DNA of 64,000 nt from Sediminivirga luteola. GTDB lineage: Bacteria > Actinomycetota > Actinomycetes > Actinomycetales > Brevibacteriaceae. The DNA lies in the NCBI RefSeq assembly GCF_014639315.1, contig NZ_BMFY01000017.1:1-64000 (forward strand), read 5' to 3'. Within the stretch, counting starts at the first letter, position 1, and the number at the start of each line of letters is the position of its first letter. Position numbers and translations under genes: made by a program. The notes beneath the pieces were generated by a model. The model ran no database searches, had not been told where the DNA came from, and was given only the letters and a program-made list of their open reading frames with translations. This document shows, one piece after another, positions 1 through 9,017 of the stretch.

Positions 1-258
1 CCGGGGGCATTCCACACCGTCGTCACCGTAACTGACGAGGGAGTCGAAGACCTGGCGGGAGGTGTATGCCTGCTGCACCCAGCCGCCCCATAGGCAGGGT
101 GGTTCCTGATAATGCGCATAGGTGATCGTCCCGCCCTCGATCCGCTCACCGTCGCCGGCCCCGGAACCGGCGGGGGCGCAGCCGGCGACTGCGAGCAGAA
201 TAGAGGTGGCGCCGGCAGTCAGGCCGGCAGAGTGATGAACGCGAGTAGGTTGAGTCAT
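1..258 (-). CDS. ABC transporter substrate-binding lipoprotein, family 5 (partial)
   Basis: N-terminal 86 residues of an extracellular solute-binding protein; the rest lies beyond the left edge. The start is ATG at 258. The first 28 residues form a short lipoprotein signal with lipobox LAVAGC, so the mature protein should be anchored to the outer face of the membrane through Cys. The stretch GGTITYAHYQEPPCLW followed by a QVFDSLV block is typical of the start of mature DppA/OppA/NikA-type proteins. It follows the flavoprotein gene ending at 295 by 36 bp on the same strand, so it probably encodes the uptake receptor for the substrate of the two oxidative enzymes upstream. Permease and ATPase genes would be expected past the edge. 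The ligand cannot be named. Confidence 0.8.
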   Translation of the reverse strand, partial: MTQPTRVHHSAGLTAGATSILLAVAGCAPAGSGAGDGERIEGGTITYAHYQEPPCLWGGWVQQAYTSRQVFDSLVSYGDDGVECPR

Positions 259-294
259 GGACGGCCTTCTTCGGAAGTTGGTCTGCGGAGAGAT

Positions 295-1494
295 CTAGCG
301 AGGCTGGCCGGGTGGCCGCTGGTTGACGAGGAAATCCCCGATGGCCCGGGCCTTGTAGCCCGACGGGTTGTGGGATGACACGGTTCTGGCGTTCCTCCAA
401 TGACGGTCGAACGCCTTATCAGCGTCCAGCGCGGAGGCGCTGGTGGCTTCGAAGAAGTTCCATGTCAGCGCCGGAAGACGGGCACCGTTCACGACCTGCG
501 CGGCGGCCGACGCGGCCGCGGCGTGGCTGAGTGCCCTGGAAGTCGCGTCGCTGTCCGCGCCGGGACCCTGCCGCGCCAGCAGGTAGTCGTCGAGGGCCTC
601 AGCGGCGGCGAGAGTCGTCGCACGCAAGGAGAAAGCCTCCGCGCCCACAGCGCCGACGGTGTGCAGCACCTGGGGATCCTCGCGCGGTTCGGCACCGCCG
701 GGAGCGAGCGGGTACTTCCGGTTCCGATGACGCACCGCCTCGCCGAGGTCCTCTGCCACCCGCTGGGCGATTCCAGCCTGGGTAGCGGAGTGCACGAGCT
801 GATAGAACGCCTGGACGTAGGTGAAGGCGTCTGCATCGTCATGCACCAGGACGTGGTCACGCTCGACGGGAACCCCGGTGAATCGGGCGGTTCCGCTGGC
901 GGTGAGCCGCTGGCCGAAGCCGTTCCAATCATCCGTGATCTCAATGCCCGGGGAACTCCGGGGCACGACGACCTCCGCGTATGTGCCGCCGTACCGCACC
1001 AGCACGTTGAGCCAGTCAGCGAAGATGCTCCCGGTGGTGTAGAACTTCTCGCCGTTCAGGTACAACCCGCCGTCCGTTTCCTCCAGCACAGTGTGCAGTT
1101 GAAGGAGTTCGGTAACGCCCTCGCCCCGGCGGGCCTTCTCAGAGGCCGCGGGGCCGAAGAACTCTCCTCTTCCGGCTGCTTCGAGGAACGCTGTCGTGGC
1201 TGAAGTCCTGCGCCAGAGGAGAAGTAATTCGACGAACCCCAGGTGCCCCCGGATGATCTGGGTGAGGTTCGAGTCAGCGGCGGCCAGCTGAATGAGGGTC
1301 TCAGTGAGCTGGTGGACGTTCTGCTGTTGCCCGCCGTGCTCAGCGGGCACTCGCAGCGCGCCTATGCCTGCCCGTAGAAGGTCACGCACCGCCTGATCAG
1401 GGAGCAGACGCCCGCGTTCTCGTTCCACGGCTCCTTCTCTCAGCTGAGAGATCAGGCCGGAAAGCGCCTTCCGGGTGTCGTCGACAGATGTCAT
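295..1494 (-). CDS. Acyl-CoA dehydrogenase-like flavin-dependent monooxygenase (DszC/SfnB type)
   Basis: 399-aa protein with the all-helical/beta/all-helical acyl-CoA dehydrogenase fold. The N-terminal helical part contains GIGALRVPAEHGG and the loop ADSNLTQIIRGHLGF; the middle beta region contains LYLNGEKFYTTGS, the flavin-contacting strand of the family; a C-terminal helical bundle follows. The readable N-terminus and lack of an acyl-CoA catalytic Glu context fit the DszC/SfnB/desulfurization branch rather than beta-oxidation enzymes. These use reduced flavin and oxygen on sulfur or nitrogen compounds. The start at ATG 1494 lies 13 bp after the preceding monooxygenase stop; longer in-frame starts lie inside that gene and are unlikely. 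The substrate is an inference from family and neighbours only. Confidence 0.75.
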   Translation of the reverse strand: MTSVDDTRKALSGLISQLREGAVERERGRLLPDQAVRDLLRAGIGALRVPAEHGGQQQNVHQLTETLIQLAAADSNLTQIIRGHLGFVELLLLWRRTSATTAFLEAAGRGEFFGPAASEKARRGEGVTELLQLHTVLEETDGGLYLNGEKFYTTGSIFADWLNVLVRYGGTYAEVVVPRSSPGIEITDDWNGFGQRLTASGTARFTGVPVERDHVLVHDDADAFTYVQAFYQLVHSATQAGIAQRVAEDLGEAVRHRNRKYPLAPGGAEPREDPQVLHTVGAVGAEAFSLRATTLAAAEALDDYLLARQGPGADSDATSRALSHAAAASAAAQVVNGARLPALTWNFFEATSASALDADKAFDRHWRNARTVSSHNPSGYKARAIGDFLVNQRPPGQPR

Positions 1495-1507
1495 CAGCCG
1501 ACCCGAC

Positions 1508-2896
1508 CTATCCGCGTGCGGGGATAGCGACGCGGTGGGCGCGGTGCTCCGAAGCGATCCGCGCCCCGTCGCGGAACAGCTTCTCCCGCAGCGTTCCCGG
1601 GTGGTACTCGCGCTGCGCAAGTCCCCTTTCCTGCAGGACTGGCACGACGTGCTCTACCCATTCGTCCCACCATCCCAGCGTGGTGACGGGCACGACGTTG
1701 AACCCGTCGACGCCCGCGTCCGACCATCGCTGGACGTGGTCCGCGATCTGCTCCGGAGTACCCGCGAACTTACCCGGCAAGAACGCGTGGCTCAGCAGAT
1801 AGTCCTTGAACGTCGCTTCGCCTTCGGTGCCGTAGTCGGCTTCGGCCGCGGCACGGATGATCGACCTGACATGGTCGCCCTTTTCCACCCGCTTACGCAG
1901 TTCTGACAGCGGGGTGTCCGGGTCGATGCCGGTAAAGTCGATCCCGCTCCCCCCGCTCAAGAAGCCCAGCAAAGCGTCGAAGTCGACGTTCTCATGCAGA
2001 TGCCGTTGCTTCCGGCGGGCTTCGTCCTCCGTCGAACCAATCACCGTGGACAGCTGGACGATCTTCTTCAGCGCAGAGGGGTTCCGCCCCTGCCTACGGG
2101 ACTCTTCATCCAGGATGCCGATGTCCTTGCGTGCCGTCTCCGGCGTATACGAAGGGAGAAACGTCACTTCCGCATTGCGCGCGGCGAATTCACGTCCCGC
2201 CTGGGAGTTTCCAGCCTGAAACAACACCGGGGTGCGCTGCGGTGAGGGTTCGACGATATGAGGACCGGCAACGCTGTAGTACTCTCCGCGATGGTCGATG
2301 CGGTGAATACGTTCGGGGTCGAAGAACCGGTTGCTTTCCGGATCGTGAAGGACAGCTCCGTCCTCCCAGGACTTCTCCCACAGTTTGTAGGTCACGTCCA
2401 CGTACTCCTGAGCCCAGCGGTACCGCTCGTCGTGGGGAACGATCCTGTCATAACCGAAGTTCTCGAAACCGTTCGTGAGATACGAGGTGACGATGTTCCA
2501 TGCCGCCCTGCCGTCGGTGAAGTGGTCCAGCGAGGACAGTTGCCGGGCAAACTGGAAAGGGTGGCTCTGCACGACGTTGCTGGTCACTGCGAAACCAAGG
2601 TGTTCCGTCACCAGACCCAGCGCGGAGACGATCGTGATCGGATCCGGTTCCGGGAACTGAGAACCTGCCCTGACGGTGGCGCTGTCATCACCTTTGTCGA
2701 TGTCATAGACGCCGGAGACATCGGCAATGAACAAGGTGTCGAAGAGACCGCGCTCCAAGGTCTTCACCACATCGACGTACGGCTCCAGCTTGGAGTACCC
2801 ATATTGCACGCGCCCTTCCTGCGTACGCCAGTAACCATGACTGTGATGGTTCGGGGTCAAATGCAGGAACGCGTTGTAAATCAACTCCCGGGACAT
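1508..2896 (-). CDS. FMN-dependent monooxygenase, NtaA/SnaA/DszA family
   Basis: 462-aa luciferase-like TIM-barrel monooxygenase. The opening IYNAFLHLTPNHHSHGYWR, the block GLFDTLFIADVSGVYD, HPFQFARQLSSLDH followed by GRAAWNIVTS, and PVLFQAGNSQAGREFAA are hallmarks of the NtaA/DszA/EmoA group, which uses FMNH2 from a separate reductase to oxidise aminopolycarboxylates or sulfones. Start ATG 2896 has an excellent ribosome site (AAGGAG, 4 nt before ATG); a start at 2944 would lack one. First gene of an operon with the DszC-like flavoprotein and the solute-binding protein. No flavin reductase is visible in the window. Likely role: oxidative release of sulfur or nitrogen from an imported small molecule. 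Confidence 0.85.
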   Translation of the reverse strand: MSRELIYNAFLHLTPNHHSHGYWRTQEGRVQYGYSKLEPYVDVVKTLERGLFDTLFIADVSGVYDIDKGDDSATVRAGSQFPEPDPITIVSALGLVTEHLGFAVTSNVVQSHPFQFARQLSSLDHFTDGRAAWNIVTSYLTNGFENFGYDRIVPHDERYRWAQEYVDVTYKLWEKSWEDGAVLHDPESNRFFDPERIHRIDHRGEYYSVAGPHIVEPSPQRTPVLFQAGNSQAGREFAARNAEVTFLPSYTPETARKDIGILDEESRRQGRNPSALKKIVQLSTVIGSTEDEARRKQRHLHENVDFDALLGFLSGGSGIDFTGIDPDTPLSELRKRVEKGDHVRSIIRAAAEADYGTEGEATFKDYLLSHAFLPGKFAGTPEQIADHVQRWSDAGVDGFNVVPVTTLGWWDEWVEHVVPVLQERGLAQREYHPGTLREKLFRDGARIASEHRAHRVAIPARG

Positions 2897-3255
2897 CGGT
2901 CTCCTTGCCGAAAAAGAAAGCATCGTGATTCTGAGATCAGGCAATCCCCGGTTCCCGGGCGACCGCTCTGGTCACTCTACGGCCCTCAGACACGCAGACT
3001 TCCCGGAAAGTTCGTTTAGGTCTGCGCGTGAGTAAATATGAGGAAATGAGTCTCATATGTCCATTTATTGCTGACGATGTCCGTAACTGAAACTAGAGCC
3101 CAGGGAGCAATCGATGGCACCCGCGATGGATTGGCGGCTGGGCCGCCACAAGACCCGCAGGAAGCTGCCGACGCCGCGCTACGTCCGGGAGCGTCCAGGG
3201 CACATGCTCACGGCAGAATGGACCACACAGACACGACAAGCATGGGACCGGTGCA
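2897..3255. promoter_or_regulatory. Divergent intergenic region with inverted repeat at 3036-3058
   Basis: 359 bp between the monooxygenase operon (leftward) and the GyrI-like gene (rightward). It is locally AT-rich around 3030-3070 and holds a perfect 7-bp inverted repeat, ATATGAG (3036-3042) and CTCATAT (3052-3058), separated by 9 nt. This sits about 140 bp upstream of the monooxygenase start and is a plausible operator. No further gene is supported here; short open frames have no convincing ribosome sites or homology. Confidence 0.4.
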
Positions 3256-3912
3256 ATGAACCAGGACCGCGCCGCAGCCGGGAAGACCGATTTCAAACGG
3301 GAACTCGACGCCTACCGTGCCCGCGCGGGCGAGTTCCGGCTCGTCGATGTCCCCGCCTTGGAGTACCTCATGATCGACGGGTACGGGGATCCCAACACCG
3401 AGCCTGCGTACCGGGCCGCGATCGAGACCCTCTACCCGCTGGCCTACACGCTGAAGTTCCTGAGCAAGCGGGAGCTGGGACGCGATTACACCGTGATGCC
3501 GCTGGAAGGCCTGTGGTGGGCGGAGGATATGTCCGCCTTCACCGTCGCGCGTGACAAAACGGCGTGGAGCTGGACGCTGCTGATCATGACACCGGAGTGG
3601 ATCGGGCCGGACCTGTTCGCCGCCGGGGTGGAAGCACTGCGGCAGAAGAGTCGCAAGGCCGCCAAAGCACTGCCTCCGCGCCTCGGTGACGTCCGGCTGG
3701 AGACCCTGTCGGAGGGGCGGTGCGTGCAGACGCTGCACATCGGCCGGTACGACGACGAGGCGGAGGTCCTGTCCCGCATGCATCAGGAGTTCATTCCCGG
3801 CCAGGGATTGCGGATGACCGGCACGCACCACGAGATCTACCTCAGCGACGCCCGGCGGACGACACCGGAGAAGCTCCGTACAATCCTCCGGCAGCCCGTC
3901 GAGGCACTGTAG
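3256..3912 (+). CDS. GyrI-like small-molecule-binding domain protein
   Basis: 218-aa soluble protein. The N-terminal part (EFRLVDVPALEYLMIDGYGDPNTEPAYRAA reads in short blocks), a central LKFLSKRELGRDYTVMPLEG and GLWW, and the C-terminal HHEIYLSDARRTTPEKLRT are characteristic of standalone GyrI-like proteins, which bind hydrophobic small molecules or act as hydrolases of such compounds. No DNA-binding domain precedes it. ATG 3256 has only a weak ribosome site. It stands alone between the sulfur-type operon and VapBC. Function beyond the domain class is unknown. Confidence 0.75.
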   Translation: MNQDRAAAGKTDFKRELDAYRARAGEFRLVDVPALEYLMIDGYGDPNTEPAYRAAIETLYPLAYTLKFLSKRELGRDYTVMPLEGLWWAEDMSAFTVARDKTAWSWTLLIMTPEWIGPDLFAAGVEALRQKSRKAAKALPPRLGDVRLETLSEGRCVQTLHIGRYDDEAEVLSRMHQEFIPGQGLRMTGTHHEIYLSDARRTTPEKLRTILRQPVEAL

Positions 3913-3924
3913 GGCCGCAGCCGC

Positions 3925-4362
3925 TCACGGCCGGAGGTTCTCCACTGGGTTGAACCACGTCAAACCGGGAAACTTTCCAAAGTCAGAGTCAACGGAACAC
4001 ACCCCAATGCCATGTTCCATGGCAAGAGCAGCCACGTGCGCATCTGGCACAAGGTTGCCTCGGGCACCTACCGTTATGAGCAATTCCCCCAGAATGCGCG
4101 CATGACCGGCACCCGGATTCGGTATCCACGCGGCATCCGCGGCAAGCCAGTCTTCTATGTATGACCATGCTTCTCCCGGGCTCATGGGCAAACGCGAAAC
4201 ACGCGGATGCGTGGATATCCGCTGAAACGCCATCAGCGAAACCCAGGGAAGGCCAATGCGCGCGGAACCGTTCAGTGCCGTTTCGATCCATTCCGCGCAC
4301 GCCTCGTGGTGCTCGCTATCGGCATCTACTGCATAAAGCAGGATATTCGCATCGACGATCAT
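3925..4362 (-). CDS. vapC: PIN-domain ribonuclease toxin (VapC family)
   Basis: 145-aa PIN-domain protein. The first acidic residue lies in MIVDANILLYAVDADS, a conserved acidic residue in HHEACAEWIE, and the C-terminal acidic pair in LVPDAHVAALA and VCSVDSDFGKF, ending in the family-typical FPGLTWFNPV. These residues chelate the metal in VapC toxins, which cleave tRNA or rRNA. Its ATG overlaps the stop of the antitoxin gene by 4 bp (ATGA at 4359-4362), the usual coupled antitoxin-toxin order. Base composition is less G+C rich than the neighbours, consistent with horizontal acquisition. Confidence 0.9.
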   Translation of the reverse strand: MIVDANILLYAVDADSEHHEACAEWIETALNGSARIGLPWVSLMAFQRISTHPRVSRLPMSPGEAWSYIEDWLAADAAWIPNPGAGHARILGELLITVGARGNLVPDAHVAALAMEHGIGVCSVDSDFGKFPGLTWFNPVENLRP

Positions 4363-4589
4363 GCACGGTGCTCGTCATCCAGTGACTCCAGCGTCTCCGC
4401 AACACGTGTGACATCTACGGCGAAGCCCACGGAACGGCTGCGCTGAACGAAGCGCCGTGTCTCTCCCCGCTGCTCTGCACCTGCACGAGCAAGCTGATTG
4501 ACAGCATCGCTGAAACTGATGTGCTTCTCTTGCTGAAGTCGCTCAGCCGCCTTGCGCACATCGTCGTCAAGCCGCACTGCCGTATCCAT
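4359..4589 (-). CDS. vapB: VapB-type antitoxin
   Basis: 76-aa protein starting MDTAVRLDDDVRKAAERLQ, which has the length and pattern of a ribbon-helix-helix DNA-binding antitoxin: a beta strand, two helices (including ISFSDAVNQLARAG), then a C-terminal tail that would wrap the toxin. It is directly upstream of and overlaps vapC by 4 bp. Expected roles are to neutralise VapC and repress its own promoter. The family assignment rests on the N-terminal pattern and the gene pairing. Confidence 0.85.
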   Translation of the reverse strand: MDTAVRLDDDVRKAAERLQQEKHISFSDAVNQLARAGAEQRGETRRFVQRSRSVGFAVDVTRVAETLESLDDEHRA

Positions 4590-4714
4590 GACACCATGCT
4601 AGACAGCTTCCCGAGACCAAGAAACCCCCTGTGGACGGCATCACGCCAAGGTCCACTCGCCATACGCGCACCACGGGCTGCCGAACACAAGGGCGGACCG
4701 GCTGCCCGTCCGGC

Positions 4715-5536
4715 TCACGACCGGAGGTTCTCCACCCACACGTCGTAACCGAGCTTGACGACGAGCACCGCCACGACGGCCAGGAATGCCACCCGGATGA
4801 AGCCGCTGCCCCGGGCGATGGCCATCCGCGAGCCGATGTAGCTGCCGGCCACATTGGCCGCCGCGAGCATCAGGCCCAGGCCGAAGAACACCGAACCGTG
4901 CGGGATGAAGAACAGCAGGGCGCCGATGTTCGTGGCCAGATTGACGATCTTCGCCTTGGCGCTGGCGTGCAGGAAGTCGTAACCGAGCAAGCTCACCAGG
5001 GCGATGATCAGGAACGTTCCCGTCCCCGGCCCCAGGATGCCGTCGTAGAAGCCGATCGCCACCCCCACCGCCGCCGCGATGCCGTGATGCCGACGGCCGG
5101 AGAAACGCAGTTGGGTCTCCACCCCGAGGGCCGGCTTCAGCGCCGTCATGAGCCCGACCGCCACGAGCGCGATCACGATGACCGGCTTGAACACCTCCGC
5201 CGGCAGCAGCGCCGCCGCGGATGCGCCCAGGAAACTGCCGGCGAGCGCGACGAGCGCCATCGGCGCCGCGGTGCGCAGATCCGGTTTCACCCGCCGGAAG
5301 TAGGTGATGCTGCTGACCGTGGTGCCGAACACGGAGGAGATCTTGTTCGCCGCGAGTGCCTGCACCGGTGTCATGCCCGGGATCAGCAGCAGCGCGGGCA
5401 ATTGCAGCAGCCCGCCGCCGCCGACCACCGCATCGATCCAACCGGCCAGCAGAGCAGCGAGGAGGATCAGCAGGAGCGTCGCCAGTGTCAGGCCCTCGGG
5501 GAACAGTCCCTCCGGTGCTCCCGCGAAGATCTCCAT
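4715..5536 (-). CDS. TauE/SafE-family membrane transporter
   Basis: About 273-aa polytopic membrane protein of the sulfite/sulfoacetate exporter TauE/SafE family. The first membrane block carries GWIDAVVGGGGLLQLPALLL, the family's signature glycine-rich motif; a repeat of it in the second half is GFYDGILGPGTGTFLI, followed by several further hydrophobic spans. The internal duplication (two similar halves) fits the family. Start chosen at ATG 5536 (MEIFAGAPEG) because the upstream in-frame extension to 5581 is Arg/Gly-rich and not membrane-like. TauE proteins export sulfite or organosulfonates, which could serve the sulfur-type operon at the left edge, but the distance makes this only a suggestion. 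Confidence 0.85.
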   Translation of the reverse strand: MEIFAGAPEGLFPEGLTLATLLLILLAALLAGWIDAVVGGGGLLQLPALLLIPGMTPVQALAANKISSVFGTTVSSITYFRRVKPDLRTAAPMALVALAGSFLGASAAALLPAEVFKPVIVIALVAVGLMTALKPALGVETQLRFSGRRHHGIAAAVGVAIGFYDGILGPGTGTFLIIALVSLLGYDFLHASAKAKIVNLATNIGALLFFIPHGSVFFGLGLMLAAANVAGSYIGSRMAIARGSGFIRVAFLAVVAVLVVKLGYDVWVENLRS

Positions 5537-5799
5537 CCGGCCCTTCCCGCGCACGTCCAGCCGGCAGCCGGAACGTCCCACCGCCGTGCCCCATCCAACA
5601 AAACCTCGCTCATCCTAACGACCGGGGCGCATGCCGGCGCCATCGGCCGCTCGTCCGAAGACCCTGAACGGGGCTAGCAGGAACGTCGGAAGGTCCTGAG
5701 CAGTGCTGGCGGGAGTATCACCGTCGCGCCGCAGCAGCACGCCCGGCACCGTCCCTGCGGACGGCACCGGGCCGCTCAGGCCGGGGGCGGCCCCGCGGT

Positions 5800-6930
5800 T
5801 CAGACCGGGAAGCGCAGCACGGCCGCGGCGGAGGCGCCTTCCGGGATGTCCTCGGCGCGTACGGCCAGCACCCGGCCGCCGGTCAGCAGCACGCGGCGGG
5901 CGATCTCGTCGAGGACGCCGTGGTCCAGCGCGTCACCGTCCTCGTGCAGGGTCACGGTGCCGTCCTGCTCGTCCACGAGACCCGGTAGCTGCCCGTCGAT
6001 GTCCACCAGCAGCGTCTCCACGGCGCCGTACGTCGCAGCGCGGGCCACCTGCTGCAGATCCAGGGCGGCATGCTGGTTGGTGGTGCCGTCCTCCAGACGC
6101 TGCCGCACGTCCTCGACCTGCTGCCGGTAGATCCGGTCCAGCACCTCCCGTGCGGCGCGGTCGAGTTCGCTGTCAGGCAGGCCCTCGGGATTGCCGTCGA
6201 TGTCGTCGTCAGCCAGATGCGCGTAGCTGTTGACCGCCCGGTAGATGCTCGACAACGGCTCCGTCGCGGCGAGGATCAGCGGCTCGGTCCGGCCGGTCAG
6301 CAGCGGGCGCAGGCCACGGTCCACCGCACGGGCGAACTGACGCAGCCGTACCTTCTTGCCTTCCTCGCCGACTAGCCGCAGCGACGGCTCGGTGTCCTCG
6401 GTCAGCGCGGCTCCCAGGGCGCTCTCGATGTCGGCGGGCAGGCTGTCCAGCTGCACGGGTGCTGGCGGGGCGTCCGGGGAGATCTCGATCAGACGGACCG
6501 AGTTCTGGGCCAGGGCCAGGACGAAGGCCGTATGCGGGAAGGTGACGGCGCGCAGCAGCGGGGTCAGGAAGAACCGGTCGGAGACCTCCACCGCTTCGCT
6601 GAGGCGGTTCGGCAGCCGGTAGGTGCGGATGGAATCCGTGGTGAGGAACACCGCCAGGGACGTGGACAGATACCGCCAGAAGCCCTCATCGGCGAGGAGT
6701 TCCTCGACGTGGGACTCCAGTGCGCCGACGGCCTCCTGTCCCTGGCCGGCCGCCTCCAGCTGGGCTGCGGCCTCCTTGAAGGCGTTCTTCACCGCGAGCT
6801 TGTCCCGGCCGGCGCCTTCCGGGCCCATCGGCACGGGGGAGGTCGGCACGTAGATCGAGACCGCCGGCTCGGCGCGGACGTCGGCGAGCGCCTTGATATC
6901 GGCAGGTGAAGGGATATCGGTGTGCAGCAT
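5800..6930 (-). CDS. baeRF-family protein (bacterial release-factor-1-like fold)
   Basis: 376-aa soluble protein related to the bacterial archaeo-eukaryotic-release-factor-like (baeRF) families: an N-terminal block ending AVSIYVPTSP, a middle with LAVFLTTDSIRTYRLP and VRLIEI, and a C-terminal domain with GAVETLLVDIDGQLPG followed by DEIARRVLLTGGRVLAV, which is the usual Rossmann-like end of the fold. Proteins of this group have been proposed to act at stalled ribosomes, but experimental evidence is thin. Start ATG 6930 is favoured over GTG 6939 because GAGGTGAT sits about 6 nt upstream of the ATG. Single-gene unit on the minus strand. Confidence 0.65.
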   Translation of the reverse strand: MLHTDIPSPADIKALADVRAEPAVSIYVPTSPVPMGPEGAGRDKLAVKNAFKEAAAQLEAAGQGQEAVGALESHVEELLADEGFWRYLSTSLAVFLTTDSIRTYRLPNRLSEAVEVSDRFFLTPLLRAVTFPHTAFVLALAQNSVRLIEISPDAPPAPVQLDSLPADIESALGAALTEDTEPSLRLVGEEGKKVRLRQFARAVDRGLRPLLTGRTEPLILAATEPLSSIYRAVNSYAHLADDDIDGNPEGLPDSELDRAAREVLDRIYRQQVEDVRQRLEDGTTNQHAALDLQQVARAATYGAVETLLVDIDGQLPGLVDEQDGTVTLHEDGDALDHGVLDEIARRVLLTGGRVLAVRAEDIPEGASAAAVLRFPV

Positions 6931-7050
6931 GCTGATCACCTCATCTCATCGGGGTACCCACCCTAGCGAACGCCCGCCGCGGCTCTCACACGGGGCACCC
7001 CGCATGAGGGCCGCGGCACCGGACGGGGCCCGGGTCGCCGCGCGAAGTCC

Positions 7051-8952
7051 TCAGGCGCCGCGCAGGTCCAGGTGCAGGGCGGCCTCGGCGCCCTCGTTCA
7101 CCGTGACCGGGATACCCCAGTCCTGCTGATACAGATGGCAGGCGGCGTGCAGCGGGATCTCCCCGCCGGGTTCGCCGTCGCAGGCCGCGGCCCGCGCAGT
7201 GACATGCAGGACGCCGGATTCGATGCCGTCCCTCAGCGTGAGGGTGCGGGAGAGTCCCTCGCTGCCGCCGGCGCCCTCGGCGATGAGCTCCGGCGGTGTC
7301 GAGGAGACCTCCAGCCAAGTGGGATCGCCCCACCGGTCGTCCAGCTTCTGACCGGCCGGCACGGTGAACCCGATCTGCACGTCCAGGGTTCCCGGCGCCA
7401 CGGGCGTCGGCGGACGCGTCGTGGACTTGGCCCCGTCGTCGACGATCTGGGCGTCGGCCGGGATGGCGACCCGGGTCAGCCGGTGAGCGGCGGACTCCAC
7501 CACCATCAGATGGTAGGGGTCCTCGCCGGTGCCGGCGCCTGCGACCAGGACGTCCGAGGGTTCGGCCAGGCCGCGCGCCAGGGTGCTGACCTGGCCGGTG
7601 GCCGGCTCGTAGCGGCGGATGGCACCGTTGTAGGTGTCGGCGACGGCGATGGACGCGTCGGGCAGCACGGTCACGCCCAGCGGATGCTGGAGGCGCGCCT
7701 GCGCCGCCGGGCCATCCTGGAAACCGAAGTCGAACAGTCCCTCCCCGACCGCGGTGGTCGTCTCCCGGCTGCCCGGATCCAGGGATCGCAGCGCCGAGGA
7801 CTCGGAATCGGCGAGCCAGACGGTGCCCTCCGGTGCCCGGGCCAGGCCGGAGGTCTGGGAGAACCAGGCCTGCTCGGCGGGGCCGTCCTTGAGGCCCTCG
7901 TTCATGGTCCCGGCGAACCAGCCGGCCTCGCCCGTGAGCGGGTCGAAGGCCCAGATGGTGTGATGCCCCGCCATCGCGATGAGGACTCGCCCGGTCTCCG
8001 GCGAGTAGAGCACGTCCCACGGGGAGGACAGCTTGATGTCCCGTGCCGGACCCCAGTACCGCCCGGCCTCCAGGTCATGGGTGCCGGTCACATTGTCCGC
8101 GGCTCCCACCATGAACTGCTCCCCGGTCCCGGCCAGCGTGGTGACCTCGCCGGTGTCCAGGTTCAGGCCCCGCAGCAGGTGGTTCACGGTGTCGGCGACC
8201 ACCACGTGGTAGCCGGTCTGCGCGGCGAGGTCTTCCGGCAGCAGCGCGAGTCCCTGCGGCTCGGAGAAGCTCGCTTCGCCGGGACCGCCATCGGCGCTGC
8301 CCCGCTCACCGGTGCCGAAGCGCCGCAGCACGGTCTCGCCGTCCGCGCCGAGTTCCACCAGTGAATGGTGACCGGAGTCGGACACCAGCCAGGTGCCCGA
8401 CGGCAGTGCCAGCGCCTTGCCTGGGTACTTCAGCTCGTGGGAGGAAGGCGGCGGCGGGACGTAGGGGCTGTCGCCGCGGCGCAGCGTGCCCTTGCCCTCG
8501 TGCTCGACGATGAGGTCCTCCAGCAGGCTGGCCAGGCCCGCCGAATGTCCTTCCCCGGACATCGAGGCGACGAGGTACCCCTCCGGGTCGATCACCGCGA
8601 GGGTCGGCCAGGCGCGCGCCGTGTAGGCCTGCCAGGTGACCAGGTCCGGGTCGTCCAGCACGGGATGGGCCACCTCGTAGCGCTCCACCGCCTGCTCGAC
8701 GGCGGCCTCGGTGCGCTCGAACTCGAACTTCGGGCTGTGGACGCCGAGGATGACCAGCACATCGGCGTACTTCTCCTCCAGCGGGCGCAGCTCATCCAGG
8801 ACGTGAAGGCAGTTGATGCAGCAGAAGGTCCAGAAGTCCAGCAGCACGACCTTGCCCCGCAGGTCCGCCAGGCTGAGGTCCTTGCCGCCGGTGTTGAGCC
8901 AGCGCCGGCCGGTGAGTTCCGGGGCGCGCAGGCGTACACGTGAAGCAGTCAT
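7051..8952 (-). CDS. Thioredoxin-NHL-repeat protein (NHLRC2-like)
   Basis: 633-aa protein. Residues about 1-150 form a thioredoxin-like domain with the redox motif in FWTFCCINCLHVLDEL (CxxC as CINC). Residues about 170-510 contain successive NHL-type beta-propeller blades, seen as recurring patterns such as WLVSDSGHHSLVEL, VVADTVNHLLRGL and IAVADTYNGAIRRY. A C-terminal beta-rich region of about 120 residues (FTVPAGQKLDDRWGDP) completes the layout of bacterial and human NHLRC2. There is no signal peptide, so it is probably cytoplasmic. The molecular role of bacterial members is not established; a redox-linked scaffold is the usual guess. Confidence 0.85.
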   Translation of the reverse strand: MTASRVRLRAPELTGRRWLNTGGKDLSLADLRGKVVLLDFWTFCCINCLHVLDELRPLEEKYADVLVILGVHSPKFEFERTEAAVEQAVERYEVAHPVLDDPDLVTWQAYTARAWPTLAVIDPEGYLVASMSGEGHSAGLASLLEDLIVEHEGKGTLRRGDSPYVPPPPSSHELKYPGKALALPSGTWLVSDSGHHSLVELGADGETVLRRFGTGERGSADGGPGEASFSEPQGLALLPEDLAAQTGYHVVVADTVNHLLRGLNLDTGEVTTLAGTGEQFMVGAADNVTGTHDLEAGRYWGPARDIKLSSPWDVLYSPETGRVLIAMAGHHTIWAFDPLTGEAGWFAGTMNEGLKDGPAEQAWFSQTSGLARAPEGTVWLADSESSALRSLDPGSRETTTAVGEGLFDFGFQDGPAAQARLQHPLGVTVLPDASIAVADTYNGAIRRYEPATGQVSTLARGLAEPSDVLVAGAGTGEDPYHLMVVESAAHRLTRVAIPADAQIVDDGAKSTTRPPTPVAPGTLDVQIGFTVPAGQKLDDRWGDPTWLEVSSTPPELIAEGAGGSEGLSRTLTLRDGIESGVLHVTARAAACDGEPGGEIPLHAACHLYQQDWGIPVTVNEGAEAALHLDLRGA

Positions 8953-9017
8953 GCCTCAAGTGTTCCACTCCCGGCCGCTCCGTGCCGTACCGGCTGTCAC
9001 ACCAGGGGCGGGGCGGT

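Noticed and set aside
1265-1290. Sequence resembling a tRNA T-arm (GGTTCGAGTC)
   Set aside because: It is inside the DszC-like gene, and no cloverleaf can be formed around it.
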